DNA from: Sphaerotilus natans
GTDB lineage: Bacteria; Pseudomonadota; Gammaproteobacteria; Burkholderiales; Burkholderiaceae_C
DNA: 64,000 bases
Direction: 5' to 3'
Assembly: GCF_900156335.1 (NCBI RefSeq)
Contig: NZ_FTMZ01000003.1
Location: 127,950-191,949, forward strand
The translations under genes were made by a program, and so were the position numbers. A model generated the notes under the pieces. It saw nothing but the letters and a program-made list of their open reading frames with translations, searched no databases and was not told where the DNA came from. Positions 23,359-31,672 of this stretch are shown piece by piece. Every line of letters begins with the position of its first letter. Position 1 is the stretch's first letter.

Positions 23359-25629
23359 TCACTGCGGCAGCGACAGCGGCTGCGGCAGATGGCCCTGGGT
23401 GCGCAGCCAGCCGGGCAGGTCGCACATCGGCATCGGCCGGCCGATCAGCATGCCCTGCGCGGCCTGGCAGCCGCTGCGGGTGAGCCAGCGCCGCTGCGCG
23501 TCGGTCTCGACACCCTCGGCCAGCGACTTCAGCCCGAGCTGGCGCGACAGCGACACGATCATGCCCGGCAGCGTCTCCTCGTCCGGGCGCTGGCCGATCT
23601 CGCCGAGAAAGGCGCGGTCGATCTTGATCCAGTCGAGGTCGAAGCCGCGCAGCCGCGCCAGCGACGAGAAACCGGTGCCGAAGTCGTCCAGCGCGATCTC
23701 GAAGCCGAGCTGGCGCAGCCGGTCGAGCTGCAGCGTGGCGCCGTCGGCGTCGACCATGACCGCGCTCTCGGTCACCTCCAGCTCGATCGCCTCGGGCGGC
23801 ACGCCGGCGGCGCTGCAGCGCGCGGCGATGTCCTGCGCCAGCGCCGGATCGGCCAGCTGCAGCGCCGACAGGTTGACCGCGATGCGCAGATGGCCCAGGC
23901 CGAGCGAGTCCAGCAGCCGCCAGGCCTGGCAGGACTGCTCCAGCACCTGGTTGAACAGCGCCGAGATGTGGCCCGAGGCCTCGGCCAGCGCGATGAAGGT
24001 CAGCGGCGGGATCTCGCGCCCGCGCCGGTCGGTCCAGCGCGCCAGCGCCTCGAAGCCCTTGAGCGAGCCGTCCTGCAGCCAGACCTGGGGCTGCAGCGCG
24101 ATGCGGATCTCGCCGGCGCGCAGCGCCTCGTGCAGCGCCTGGCCGAGGCGGTAGTTGTCGCGCGCCTGCGTCTCCATGCCGGGGCGGTAGCAGACCTGCT
24201 GGCCCCAGCCGTGGCGCTTGGCGTCGTTGAGCAGGTAGCGCGCGGTCGCCAGCGTCTCCTCGGGCGGGCCGCTCACCAGCGAGAGGTCGACCTGCGCGCC
24301 GGTCAGGTGCAGCACCGCCGAGAAGTGGCCGTCGCTGACGGTGATGCCCTCGGTGCGGTCGCGGTACATCTGCGCGACCATCTGCCCGGCCGGGCCGAGC
24401 AGCGCGAAGGTGTCGTTGTCCACCCGCGCCACCATCACGTCCGGGCCAGCCTCCTCGCGCAGCCGCTCGGCCAGCGCCTGCAGCAGCCGGTTGGCGGTCT
24501 CGAAGCCGAGCATCAGGTTCAGGTTCGAGAACTGGTCGACATCCTCGAACTGCAGCACCATCGACGACAGGCGCTCTCCGGCCGCATGCATGCGCCGCAG
24601 CAGGCCGTTGCGGTTGGGCAGGCCGGTGAGCTCGTCCTGGTAGGCCAGGCGGTCGAGCTGGGCGATCAGGTCGAGGCGGCGCATCTGCGCGCCGACATTG
24701 GTGGCGAGCAGGCGCACCATCTCGCGCTCGGCCTCGTCGGGGGGCTGCGGGCGCGGCACCCACAGCGCGAACAGCGTCTGCTGCGCGCTGTCGGTGGCGC
24801 CGGGCCGCACCGAGTGCAGCAGCGGGCCGGGGTGCAGCGGCAGCAGCAGATCGTGCAGCTCGCTGTCGTCCGGCGCGCTGGCGGGGGCCGGTGCGCCCAG
24901 CGCGTGCTCGATGCGTGCGGCCAGCCGCGGCGTGGTGCCGGTGTCGGTGCCGCCTGCGGCCAGCGTCAGTCCCTGCAGCGGCGCCTGTGCGCCGGCCGCG
25001 CCGATCACCAGCGGCCCGGTGGTGTGCGGCGGCCACATCGCCACCAGCCCCGCCGGCTCGGTCTCGAGCAGCGCTGCCACATCGTCGAGCAGCTGGCGCG
25101 CCAGGCCGGTCAGGTCCTGGCCCCGGCTGGCGCGGTCGACCGCCTGCAGCAGCCGCTCGAAGCGCCGCCGGCCCTGCTGCTCGCGCAGGATCGACTGGTG
25201 GCTGCGCAGGTTGGCGTTGAGCAGCGCCTCGAGCCGCTCGCTGCCCAGCTCGGTCTTGTGCCAGTACTCGTCGACATCGAGGTCGCGCATCACGTCGTGC
25301 ATCGGTGCCATCCCGGGCTGACCGGTCAGCAGCACGATGCGGATGTCCTGGCGGTCGAGCTCGCCGCGCAGCTGGCGCACCAGCCGCAGGCCGGCGTCGT
25401 CATGCTCCATCACCACGTCGAGCAGGATCACGCCGATGTCCGGATGGCGCGCCAGCTGCTCGAGCGCCTCGGCGCTGCTGCCCGCCAGCAGCAGCTCGAC
25501 GTCCTGCCCCTGGAAGCGGTAGCCGTCGAGCGCGAAGGCGACCGAGCGGCGGAAGACCGGGTCGTCGTCGACGGCCAGGATCCGGGGGTGAGGGGTTCCG
25601 GCGAGGGAGGGCGAGGGCGGCAGGATCAA
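23359..25629 (-). CDS. REC-degenerate GGDEF-EAL response regulator (c-di-GMP phosphodiesterase)
   Basis: No ATG precedes the receiver domain; a TTG at 25629 with GGAG six bases upstream gives a 756-residue protein and is the preferred start. Residues 15-130 are a receiver domain (D21-D23, phosphoacceptor D71, K125). A middle GAF-like region (about 140-340) precedes a GGDEF domain whose signature is VDNDTF, so cyclase activity is unlikely. The EAL domain looks intact: FEALARW, EVTES, ALDDFGTGFSSLARL, IKIDRAF, AEGVET. Phosphorylation by the kinase gene downstream should control c-di-GMP breakdown. The open frame upstream of the TTG covers a pseudopilin gene on the other strand and is shadow. 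Confidence 0.88.
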   Translation of the reverse strand: MILPPSPSLAGTPHPRILAVDDDPVFRRSVAFALDGYRFQGQDVELLLAGSSAEALEQLARHPDIGVILLDVVMEHDDAGLRLVRQLRGELDRQDIRIVLLTGQPGMAPMHDVMRDLDVDEYWHKTELGSERLEALLNANLRSHQSILREQQGRRRFERLLQAVDRASRGQDLTGLARQLLDDVAALLETEPAGLVAMWPPHTTGPLVIGAAGAQAPLQGLTLAAGGTDTGTTPRLAARIEHALGAPAPASAPDDSELHDLLLPLHPGPLLHSVRPGATDSAQQTLFALWVPRPQPPDEAEREMVRLLATNVGAQMRRLDLIAQLDRLAYQDELTGLPNRNGLLRRMHAAGERLSSMVLQFEDVDQFSNLNLMLGFETANRLLQALAERLREEAGPDVMVARVDNDTFALLGPAGQMVAQMYRDRTEGITVSDGHFSAVLHLTGAQVDLSLVSGPPEETLATARYLLNDAKRHGWGQQVCYRPGMETQARDNYRLGQALHEALRAGEIRIALQPQVWLQDGSLKGFEALARWTDRRGREIPPLTFIALAEASGHISALFNQVLEQSCQAWRLLDSLGLGHLRIAVNLSALQLADPALAQDIAARCSAAGVPPEAIELEVTESAVMVDADGATLQLDRLRQLGFEIALDDFGTGFSSLARLRGFDLDWIKIDRAFLGEIGQRPDEETLPGMIVSLSRQLGLKSLAEGVETDAQRRWLTRSGCQAAQGMLIGRPMPMCDLPGWLRTQGHLPQPLSLPQ

Positions 25630-25791
25630 GAACGGCTCCGGGCGGCGGGCCGGCGTCCGGAGCGGGAATGCCCGGCCCGCCGGGGCCGCGTGCAGTCTGG
25701 CGCAGTGTGCGATTGTTGGCAATTCCTCAAGCCGGAACCGGCAAGGCCGATATGGCAACGAACTGTTTTTGCCGGTCACGGCTTGTCGATC

Positions 25792-26304
25792 ATGGCTTCT
25801 GCGCTTCCTCCGTCGCGTGCCTGTGCTTGCGCTTGTGGGTCGGGTGCGGCATCGCGCCGCCAGGCCGGGTTGACGCTGGTCGAGCTGATGCTGGTCATCG
25901 CGCTGCTGGGCGTGCTGCTGGCGCTGGCGCTGCCGATGTGGAAGAGCCACCGCGACCGCGCGCTGCAGCGCCAGGCCGCCCAGGAGCTGGGCGCGATGTC
26001 CGCGGTGCTGGCCCAGTACCGGCTCGACAACCAGGGCTCGCCGGCTTCGCTGGCCGCCGTCGGCATGGCCGGCCGGCTCGATCCCTGGAAACGTCCCTAC
26101 GTCTATTACAACCTGGAGACCGGTACGCCCAGCGAGGCGCGCAAGAACCGCTCGCTGACGCCGGTCAACAGCGACTTCGACCTCTACAGCCTCGGTCCTG
26201 ACGGCCAGAGCGAGCGGGCGCTGACCGCTGCGGCCTCTCAGGACGATGTGGTGCGGGCCAACAATGGCCGCTTCATCGGCGTGGCCTCGGGCTTCACCGA
26301 CTGA
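25792..26304 (+). CDS. Orphan GspG-like type II pseudopilin
   Basis: The product has 170 residues with a 26-residue basic, Cys-containing leader, prepilin-peptidase site QAG/LTLVEL (G26; E31 at +5) and a long hydrophobic helix. The C-terminal part resembles the major T2SS pseudopilin GspG: LDPWKRPYVYYN, FDLYSLGPDGQSE and a terminal acidic DDVV region. No other type II secretion or type IV pilus gene is nearby, so it is an orphan or a minor pseudopilin of a system elsewhere. The ATG at 25792 lacks a strong ribosome site. It is divergent from the c-di-GMP regulator and 17 bases upstream of the GGDEF-EAL gene, suggesting co-transcription with it. Confidence 0.8.
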   Translation: MASALPPSRACACACGSGAASRRQAGLTLVELMLVIALLGVLLALALPMWKSHRDRALQRQAAQELGAMSAVLAQYRLDNQGSPASLAAVGMAGRLDPWKRPYVYYNLETGTPSEARKNRSLTPVNSDFDLYSLGPDGQSERALTAAASQDDVVRANNGRFIGVASGFTD

Positions 26305-26321
26305 AGGAGCAGGGCCGGCCT

Positions 26322-29099
26322 GTGACTGATCCGTCGTCGTCGCTTGCCGCGCCGCGCCGTCCGCGCTGGCGGCTGCCGCTGCTGGGCAGCCCGCTGGCGC
26401 GGCGCATCCTGCTGCTCTTCCTGATCGCGGCCACCGTGCCGCTGCTGCTGCTGGGCGCGGGCAGCAGCCGGATGCTGGAGCTGCTCGAGCGCCAGGCCGG
26501 CCAGCGCGAGCAGGAGCTGCTGCTGCGGGGTGTGGCGCTGCAGGTGCGCGAGCGCCTGCTGGTGGCGCGCGACCAGATGCGCAGCTGGCCGGTGCCGGCG
26601 GGCGAGGCGGCCGCGCTGCCGGCGCTGCCCGGGCTGGGCCGACAGTTCGTGCGGGTGCTGCACCTGGACGGCCGCGGCGCGCGCCTCGCCGGCGACGAGC
26701 TGCTGCGCGAGATGGCCGCGCCGCTGCCCGCGATCGTGCCGGACCGCGCGCAGCTGCTGGTGCGCGAGCGCAACGGCCGCACCGTGCTGATGATCCTGCT
26801 GCCGGCCGAGCCGGCCGGGCTGTGGCTGGCCGAGCTGTCGCCGGCCCATCTGTGGCAGCCGCTGCTCGATGCGGGCCTGGATGGTGCCGCCTGGTGCGTG
26901 CAGGACGGCCAGGGCCTGATGCTGCACTGCCCGGCGGTGCCGCAGACAGGCGCACAGGCCTCCGCGCAGGCCGCACGCCTGCATGCGCGCTGGCCGCTGT
27001 TCCTGGAGGGCGATTTCCAGCTGGCGTCGGTCGGCGACTGGATCTTCGATCTGAGCGCGCCGGTCGAGCCGGTGCTGCTGGCCGGGCAGTCGATCCGGCG
27101 CCTGGTGGCGGGCACGCTGGTGGGCACGCTGCTGCTGGTGGTGCTGCTGAGCATCGGCATGATCCGGCGCACGCTGGGTCCGCTGCAGCAGCTGCGCCGC
27201 GGCGTGCGCCAGGTGGCGCAGCTCGAGGCCGGCGCCCGGGTCGAGGTGGGGGGCAGCGACGAGTTCGCCGAGCTCGGCCGGGCCTTCAACCGCATGGCCG
27301 AGCGCATCGCCGACCAGTTCGTGTCGCTGGAGCTGCTGGCCTCGGTGGACCGCGACATCGTCGGCCGGCAGCCGGTGGACGAGCTCTTCCGGCGCATGCT
27401 GGTCGAGGCGATCGGCCGGCTCGACGCCCGCACGATGGCGCTGGCGCGCATCGAGCCCGGCCGCATGCCGCGGCTGCTGCTGCAGTGGAACGACCGCCAG
27501 CATCTGCACAAGATCCGCCGCAGCGTGCGGGTGCTGACGCCGCCGGAGCACCAGATGCTACTGGCGCTGCAGGACGACGGCGCCTGGCCGCAGGCCTGTG
27601 CCTGGAGCCAGGCGCTGGGCGATGATCTGCAGGCCTTTCCGCTGCGCTGGCAGTCGCGCACGCTCGGGGTGATGCTGCTGGCCTGGCCGCGCGAGCCCGG
27701 CGCGCTGGCACGGCGCCGCGCCACCGATCTGCGCGACCGGCTGGCGGTGGCGCTGGCGGCCGAGCTGCGCGAGCGCGAGCTGACCTGGCAGGCCGGGCAT
27801 GACGACCTGACCGGCCTGCTCAACCGCAACGGCCTGCACCAGCTGCTCGACGCCCGCCTGGGCGACCCGGAGGCGCCCGCGCCGGTCGAGCTGGCGCTGC
27901 TCTTCATCGATCTGGATCATTTCAAGTCGGTCAACGACAGCCTGGGCCACGGCCTGGGCGACGAGCTGCTGCGCCAGGCGGCCGACCGCATCGAGGCCTG
28001 CGTGCCGGCGCGCTCGCCGGTGGCGCGCCCGGGCGGCGACGAGTTCGTGGTCGTGCTCGAGGTGGCGGATGCGGCCGCCGCGGCCGAGGTGGCCACGGCG
28101 ATCTGCCGGCGCATGGCGCTGCCCTTCCAGGTGGGGGGGCGCGAGCATTTCCTGGGCGCGAGCATCGGCATCGCATTGGCGCCGCTGCACGGGCGCAGCC
28201 GCTCGGTGCTGATGCGCCATGCCGACATGGCGATGTACAGCGCCAAGGAGGGCGGCCGGGGCCGTCACGCGATGTTCGAGGAGCCGCTGGACGCGCGGCT
28301 GCACGAGCGTGGCGCGCTGCTGGCCGATCTGCGCCAGGCGGTGGCCCGGCGCGAGCTGCTGCTGCACTATCAGCCGCGGGTGGCCGCGGCCGACAGTCGC
28401 ATCCGCTCGGCCGAGGCGCTGGTGCGCTGGCAGCATCCCGGCCGCGGCCTGGTCCCGCCGGGCGTCTTCATTCCGCTGGCCGAGGAGTCCGACCTGATCG
28501 AGTCCATCGGCAGCTGGGTGCTCGACGAGGCCTGCCGCCAGCTGGCGCTCTGGCGGCGCCAGGGCCGGGTGCTGGAGCGGCTGTCGGTCAATGTCTCGCC
28601 GCGCCAGCTGCAGTCGGGCCGGCTGGTCGAGGAGGTGGAGGCGGCGCTGCTGCGCCACGGCGTGCCGTGGCGCCAGCTCGAGCTGGAGGTCACCGAGAGC
28701 CTGCTGGTGGGGGATGCCCGCCAGGCCAGCGCGCAGCTGGCCGAGCTGCGCCAGCGCGGCGTGCTGATCGCGCTGGACGACTTCGGCACCGGCTACTCCT
28801 CGCTGGCGACGCTGCGCGACCTGCCGATCGACGTGATGAAGGTCGACCGCGCCTTCGTGCGCGACCTGGGGGCCGATGCCTCGGCGCAGGCGATCACCCG
28901 GGCGATCCTGACGCTGGCGCAGTCGCTGGGCAAGCACTCGGTGGCCGAGGGCATCGAGGGCGAGGCGCAGGCCGCCGCGCTGCGCCAGCTCGGCTGCGAC
29001 GAGCTGCAGGGCTATCTGTTTGGTCGGCCGATGCCGGCAGCCGAGTTCGAGCAGCGGCTGCCGCACGTCTCTGCGGCGGTGGCACCGGTCATGGACTGA
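26322..29099 (+). CDS. Membrane HAMP-GGDEF-EAL protein (c-di-GMP turnover)
   Basis: Translation from GTG 26322 (AAGGAG 12 bases upstream) gives 925 residues. TM1 is at about 28-48, an extracytoplasmic sensor at 49-260, TM2 at about 262-283, then HAMP (about 285-340), a GAF-like stretch, GGDEF at 571-575 with canonical residues, and EAL with E698-A-L, EVTES, LDDFGTGYSSL, VDRAF and AEGIEG. Both output domains keep their signatures, so it could make or degrade c-di-GMP. The inhibitory RxxD site before GGDEF reads RSPV, so product inhibition is probably absent. The sensed signal is unknown. It may be co-transcribed with the upstream pseudopilin. Confidence 0.9.
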   Translation: MTDPSSSLAAPRRPRWRLPLLGSPLARRILLLFLIAATVPLLLLGAGSSRMLELLERQAGQREQELLLRGVALQVRERLLVARDQMRSWPVPAGEAAALPALPGLGRQFVRVLHLDGRGARLAGDELLREMAAPLPAIVPDRAQLLVRERNGRTVLMILLPAEPAGLWLAELSPAHLWQPLLDAGLDGAAWCVQDGQGLMLHCPAVPQTGAQASAQAARLHARWPLFLEGDFQLASVGDWIFDLSAPVEPVLLAGQSIRRLVAGTLVGTLLLVVLLSIGMIRRTLGPLQQLRRGVRQVAQLEAGARVEVGGSDEFAELGRAFNRMAERIADQFVSLELLASVDRDIVGRQPVDELFRRMLVEAIGRLDARTMALARIEPGRMPRLLLQWNDRQHLHKIRRSVRVLTPPEHQMLLALQDDGAWPQACAWSQALGDDLQAFPLRWQSRTLGVMLLAWPREPGALARRRATDLRDRLAVALAAELRERELTWQAGHDDLTGLLNRNGLHQLLDARLGDPEAPAPVELALLFIDLDHFKSVNDSLGHGLGDELLRQAADRIEACVPARSPVARPGGDEFVVVLEVADAAAAAEVATAICRRMALPFQVGGREHFLGASIGIALAPLHGRSRSVLMRHADMAMYSAKEGGRGRHAMFEEPLDARLHERGALLADLRQAVARRELLLHYQPRVAAADSRIRSAEALVRWQHPGRGLVPPGVFIPLAEESDLIESIGSWVLDEACRQLALWRRQGRVLERLSVNVSPRQLQSGRLVEEVEAALLRHGVPWRQLELEVTESLLVGDARQASAQLAELRQRGVLIALDDFGTGYSSLATLRDLPIDVMKVDRAFVRDLGADASAQAITRAILTLAQSLGKHSVAEGIEGEAQAAALRQLGCDELQGYLFGRPMPAAEFEQRLPHVSAAVAPVMD

Positions 29100-29161
29100 A
29101 CTTTTCGTGGGCGCATCATTCTCAATCCGGCCTCCGCCACGTCTGTCCATCCCTGCTTGTC

Positions 29162-29716
29162 ATGATCGAATCGTTGCGTCGCCTGCTGCCTACGCCCGAG
29201 GCCGCCGCCTCCAACCGCTGGTTGCGCTGGCTGGGACCGGCACTCCATCATCCGCGACTGTGGCGAGCCAGTCGCCGTGCGGTGGCGCTGGGGGCTGCGA
29301 TCGGGGTGTTCTTCGGCTTCCTGATCCCGATCGCGCAGATTCCGGTGTCCGCCGCGGTGGCGGTCATGCTGCGTGCCAATGTGCCCAGCGCGATGGCCAG
29401 CACGCTGGTGACCAATCCGATCACCTTTCCACCGGTGTACTACGCGGCCTGGCAGGTCGGCGGCTGGATGCTGTCCGAGCCCGTGCCTGGCGACACGGCC
29501 CTGCCCGAGGCCCAGGCCGATGAGACCGCCGCCGCACCCGCCGAGGATCTCGGCTGGTGGGACCGGATCACCGGCGTGGGCAAGCCGCTGCTGCTCGGGC
29601 TGACGGTCTTTGCCTGCGGCTTCGGGGCCCTGGTCTATCTGGGCGTCGGCTGGATCTGGCGCTGGCGGGTGCTGTCCCGCCGGCGTCGCCGTCTCAGTGG
29701 GTCGAGCGGCAGATGA
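29162..29716 (+). CDS. DUF2062 membrane protein
   Basis: This 184-residue protein opens MIESLRRLLPTPEA and has three hydrophobic segments (about 41-60, 65-100 with TNPITFPPVYY, and 140-165) and a very basic C-terminus. The TNP-x-T-x-PP-Y motif with a preceding GxFFGF/PIAQIP stretch is characteristic of DUF2062, a membrane family of unknown function often seen near glycan or lipid genes. It starts at ATG 29162, 62 bases after the GGDEF-EAL gene. A nested hairpin follows its stop. Confidence 0.8.
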   Translation: MIESLRRLLPTPEAAASNRWLRWLGPALHHPRLWRASRRAVALGAAIGVFFGFLIPIAQIPVSAAVAVMLRANVPSAMASTLVTNPITFPPVYYAAWQVGGWMLSEPVPGDTALPEAQADETAAAPAEDLGWWDRITGVGKPLLLGLTVFACGFGALVYLGVGWIWRWRVLSRRRRRLSGSSGR

Positions 29717-29740
29717 TGTTGCAGATGCGCGCCGGCCTGA

Positions 29741-29783
29741 GCTGATCGGGGCACCACCGGGGTGGTGCGTTGCGCCGATCAGC
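29741..29783. terminator. Nested hairpin between convergent genes
   Basis: An outer 9-bp stem GCTGATCGG/CCGATCAGC (29741-29749 and 29775-29783) encloses an 8-bp stem GCACCACC/GGTGGTGC (29751-29758 and 29761-29768). The outer right arm includes the fumarase stop codon. The structure is symmetrical and could end transcription from both sides, although there is no T-run on either strand. Confidence 0.55.
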
Positions 29784-31302
29784 CTTCGACGACCGGGATC
29801 TTGCCGATCTTGGCCTGCCAGGTCTTCGGGCCGGTGATGTGGGCGCTGGTGCCGCCGGCGTCCACCGCCACCGTCACCGGCATGTCGACCACGTCGAACT
29901 CGTAGATCGCTTCCATGCCCAGATCGGCGAAGCCGACCACCTTGGCGCCCTTGATCGCCTTGGACACCAGGTAGGCCGAGCCGCCGACGGCCATCAGGTA
30001 GGCGCTCTTGGCGTCCTTGATGGCTTCGATGGCGACCGGGCCGCGCTCGGCCTTGCCCACCATCGCGATCAGGCCGGTCTTCTCCAGCATCATGCGGGTG
30101 AACTTGTCCATGCGGGTCGCGGTGGTGGGGCCTGCCGGGCCGACGACCTCGTCACGCACCGGATCGACCGGGCCGACGTAGTAGATGACGCGGTTGGTGA
30201 AGTCGACCGGCAGCGCTTCGCCCTTGGCCAGCATGTCCTGGATGCGCTTGTGCGCGGCGTCGCGGCCGGTGAGCATCTTGCCGTTGAGCAGCAGCGTCTG
30301 GCCGGGCGTCCAGCTGGCCACTTCGGCCGGGGTCAGGGTGTTCAGGTCCACGCGCTTGGACTTGTTGTAGTCCGGCGCCCAGTTGACGTTCGGCCACAGG
30401 TCCAGGCTCGGCGGGTCCATGTAGACCGGGCCAGAGCCGTCCATCACGAAGTGTGCGTGGCGGGTGGCGGCGCAGTTCGGGATCATCGCGATCGGCTTGG
30501 AGGCCGCGTGCGTCGGGTAGGTCTTGATCTTGACGTCCAGGACCGTGGTCAGGCCGCCCAGGCCTTGAGCGCCGATGCCCAGCGCGTTGACCTTCTCGTA
30601 CAGCTCGATGCGCAGCTCTTCGAGCTTGTTCTGCGGGCCGCGCTCGAGCAGCTCGTACATGTCGATGTCGTCCATCAGCGCTTCCTTGGCCAGCAGCGCG
30701 GCCTTCTCCGCGGTGCCGCCGACGCCGATGCCCAGCATGCCCGGCGGGCACCAGCCCGCGCCCATCGTCGGCACGGTCTTCAGCACCCAGTCGACGATGT
30801 TGTCGCTCGGGTTGAGCATGTAGACCTTGGACTTGTTCTCCGAGCCGCCGCCCTTGGCCGCGACCGTGATGTCGAGCTTGTCGCCCGGCACGACCTCCAT
30901 GAAGACCACCGCCGGCGTGTTGTCCTTGGTGTTCTTGCGCTCGAAGATCGGGTCGGAGAGGACCGAGGCGCGCAGCTTGTTGTCGGGGTTGTTGTAGCCG
31001 CGGCGCACGCCCTCGTCGATGGCGTCCTGGATCGAGCCGGTGAAGCCTTGCCACTTCACGTCCATGCCGATCTTCAGAAACACGTTGACGATGCCGGTGT
31101 CCTGGCAGATCGGGCGACGGCCCTCGGCGCACATGCGCGAGTTGGTCAGGATCTGCGCGATCGCGTCCTTGGCGGCCGGGCTTTCCTCGCGCTCGTAGGC
31201 GCGCGCCAGGTGGGCGATGTAGTCGGCCGGGTGGTAGTAGCTGATGTACTGGAGGGCGGCGGCGACCGATTCGATCAGGTCGTCCTGGCGGATGATGGTC
31301 AT
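29779..31302 (-). CDS. Class I fumarate hydratase (iron-sulfur type)
   Basis: The product is 507 residues from ATG 31302; the frame extends 22 codons further but the extra part is Pro/Arg-rich and unlikely. The [4Fe-4S] cysteines expected of FumA/FumB-type enzymes are present: C66 in RRPICQDTG, C185 in GAGWCPPGM and C277 in PNCAATRH. The alpha region (about 1-285) and beta region (about 330-507, with PVGPVDPVRDEVVGPAGPTTATRMD-type sequence) are fused, as in the single-chain form. It hydrates fumarate to malate in the TCA cycle. It is oxygen-sensitive compared with class II FumC. Confidence 0.95.
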   Translation of the reverse strand: MTIIRQDDLIESVAAALQYISYYHPADYIAHLARAYEREESPAAKDAIAQILTNSRMCAEGRRPICQDTGIVNVFLKIGMDVKWQGFTGSIQDAIDEGVRRGYNNPDNKLRASVLSDPIFERKNTKDNTPAVVFMEVVPGDKLDITVAAKGGGSENKSKVYMLNPSDNIVDWVLKTVPTMGAGWCPPGMLGIGVGGTAEKAALLAKEALMDDIDMYELLERGPQNKLEELRIELYEKVNALGIGAQGLGGLTTVLDVKIKTYPTHAASKPIAMIPNCAATRHAHFVMDGSGPVYMDPPSLDLWPNVNWAPDYNKSKRVDLNTLTPAEVASWTPGQTLLLNGKMLTGRDAAHKRIQDMLAKGEALPVDFTNRVIYYVGPVDPVRDEVVGPAGPTTATRMDKFTRMMLEKTGLIAMVGKAERGPVAIEAIKDAKSAYLMAVGGSAYLVSKAIKGAKVVGFADLGMEAIYEFDVVDMPVTVAVDAGGTSAHITGPKTWQAKIGKIPVVEG

Positions 31303-31672
31303 GGCGGACTGGGGCTTTCTGGGTCGGGGTGACGGGCTGGCATCGACTGGGCCGCGATCCTGCGCCATCCGACTTGCATCAATCTGGCACAGTCGGCGAC
31401 ACGCTCGGGCGTCGCCGGGCGGGGTCCGGTCAGACCGGGGAGTTTACTCAAGCCGATCCGCCGCCCCTTGCACGCGAGCGATTCCGAAAAAGGCGACGGT
31501 TCCCGATCTGAAACGCGCCTTTCGGGGGGCTCTTCCCTTCGTGGTTCCAAAAAGTACTCAGGTATGCTGATCCGGCGTGTTCTGGTTCACGGAATGCGCC
31601 GGGCCGACGCTCGTTCCTGCTCTTGCTCCGGCAATCCTCTTGTGCGAATGGCATCGACGCGATGCATCTCTC
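31303..31672. other. Divergent intergenic region between fumarase and the PBP-like gene
   Basis: These 370 bases must hold both promoters. Visible structure: a 6-bp hairpin GGCGAC/GTCGCC (31395-31400 and 31411-31416) and a near-perfect palindrome CCGGTCAGACCGG (31426-31438), which could be an operator. A TATGCT hexamer at 31563 could be a -10 for the plus strand, but no good -35 lies 16-18 bases upstream. Short frames here have no recognisable product. Confidence 0.35.

Noticed and set aside
25630-26976. Extension of the REC-GGDEF-EAL frame to 26976
   Set aside because: The region is antisense to the pseudopilin and the start of the GGDEF-EAL gene and is a low-complexity Ala/Pro/Arg shadow.
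31545-31568. TTCCAA/TATGCT as a sigma70 promoter for the PBP-like gene
   Set aside because: The spacing is only 12 bases, and no better -35 lies 16-18 bases before TATGCT.
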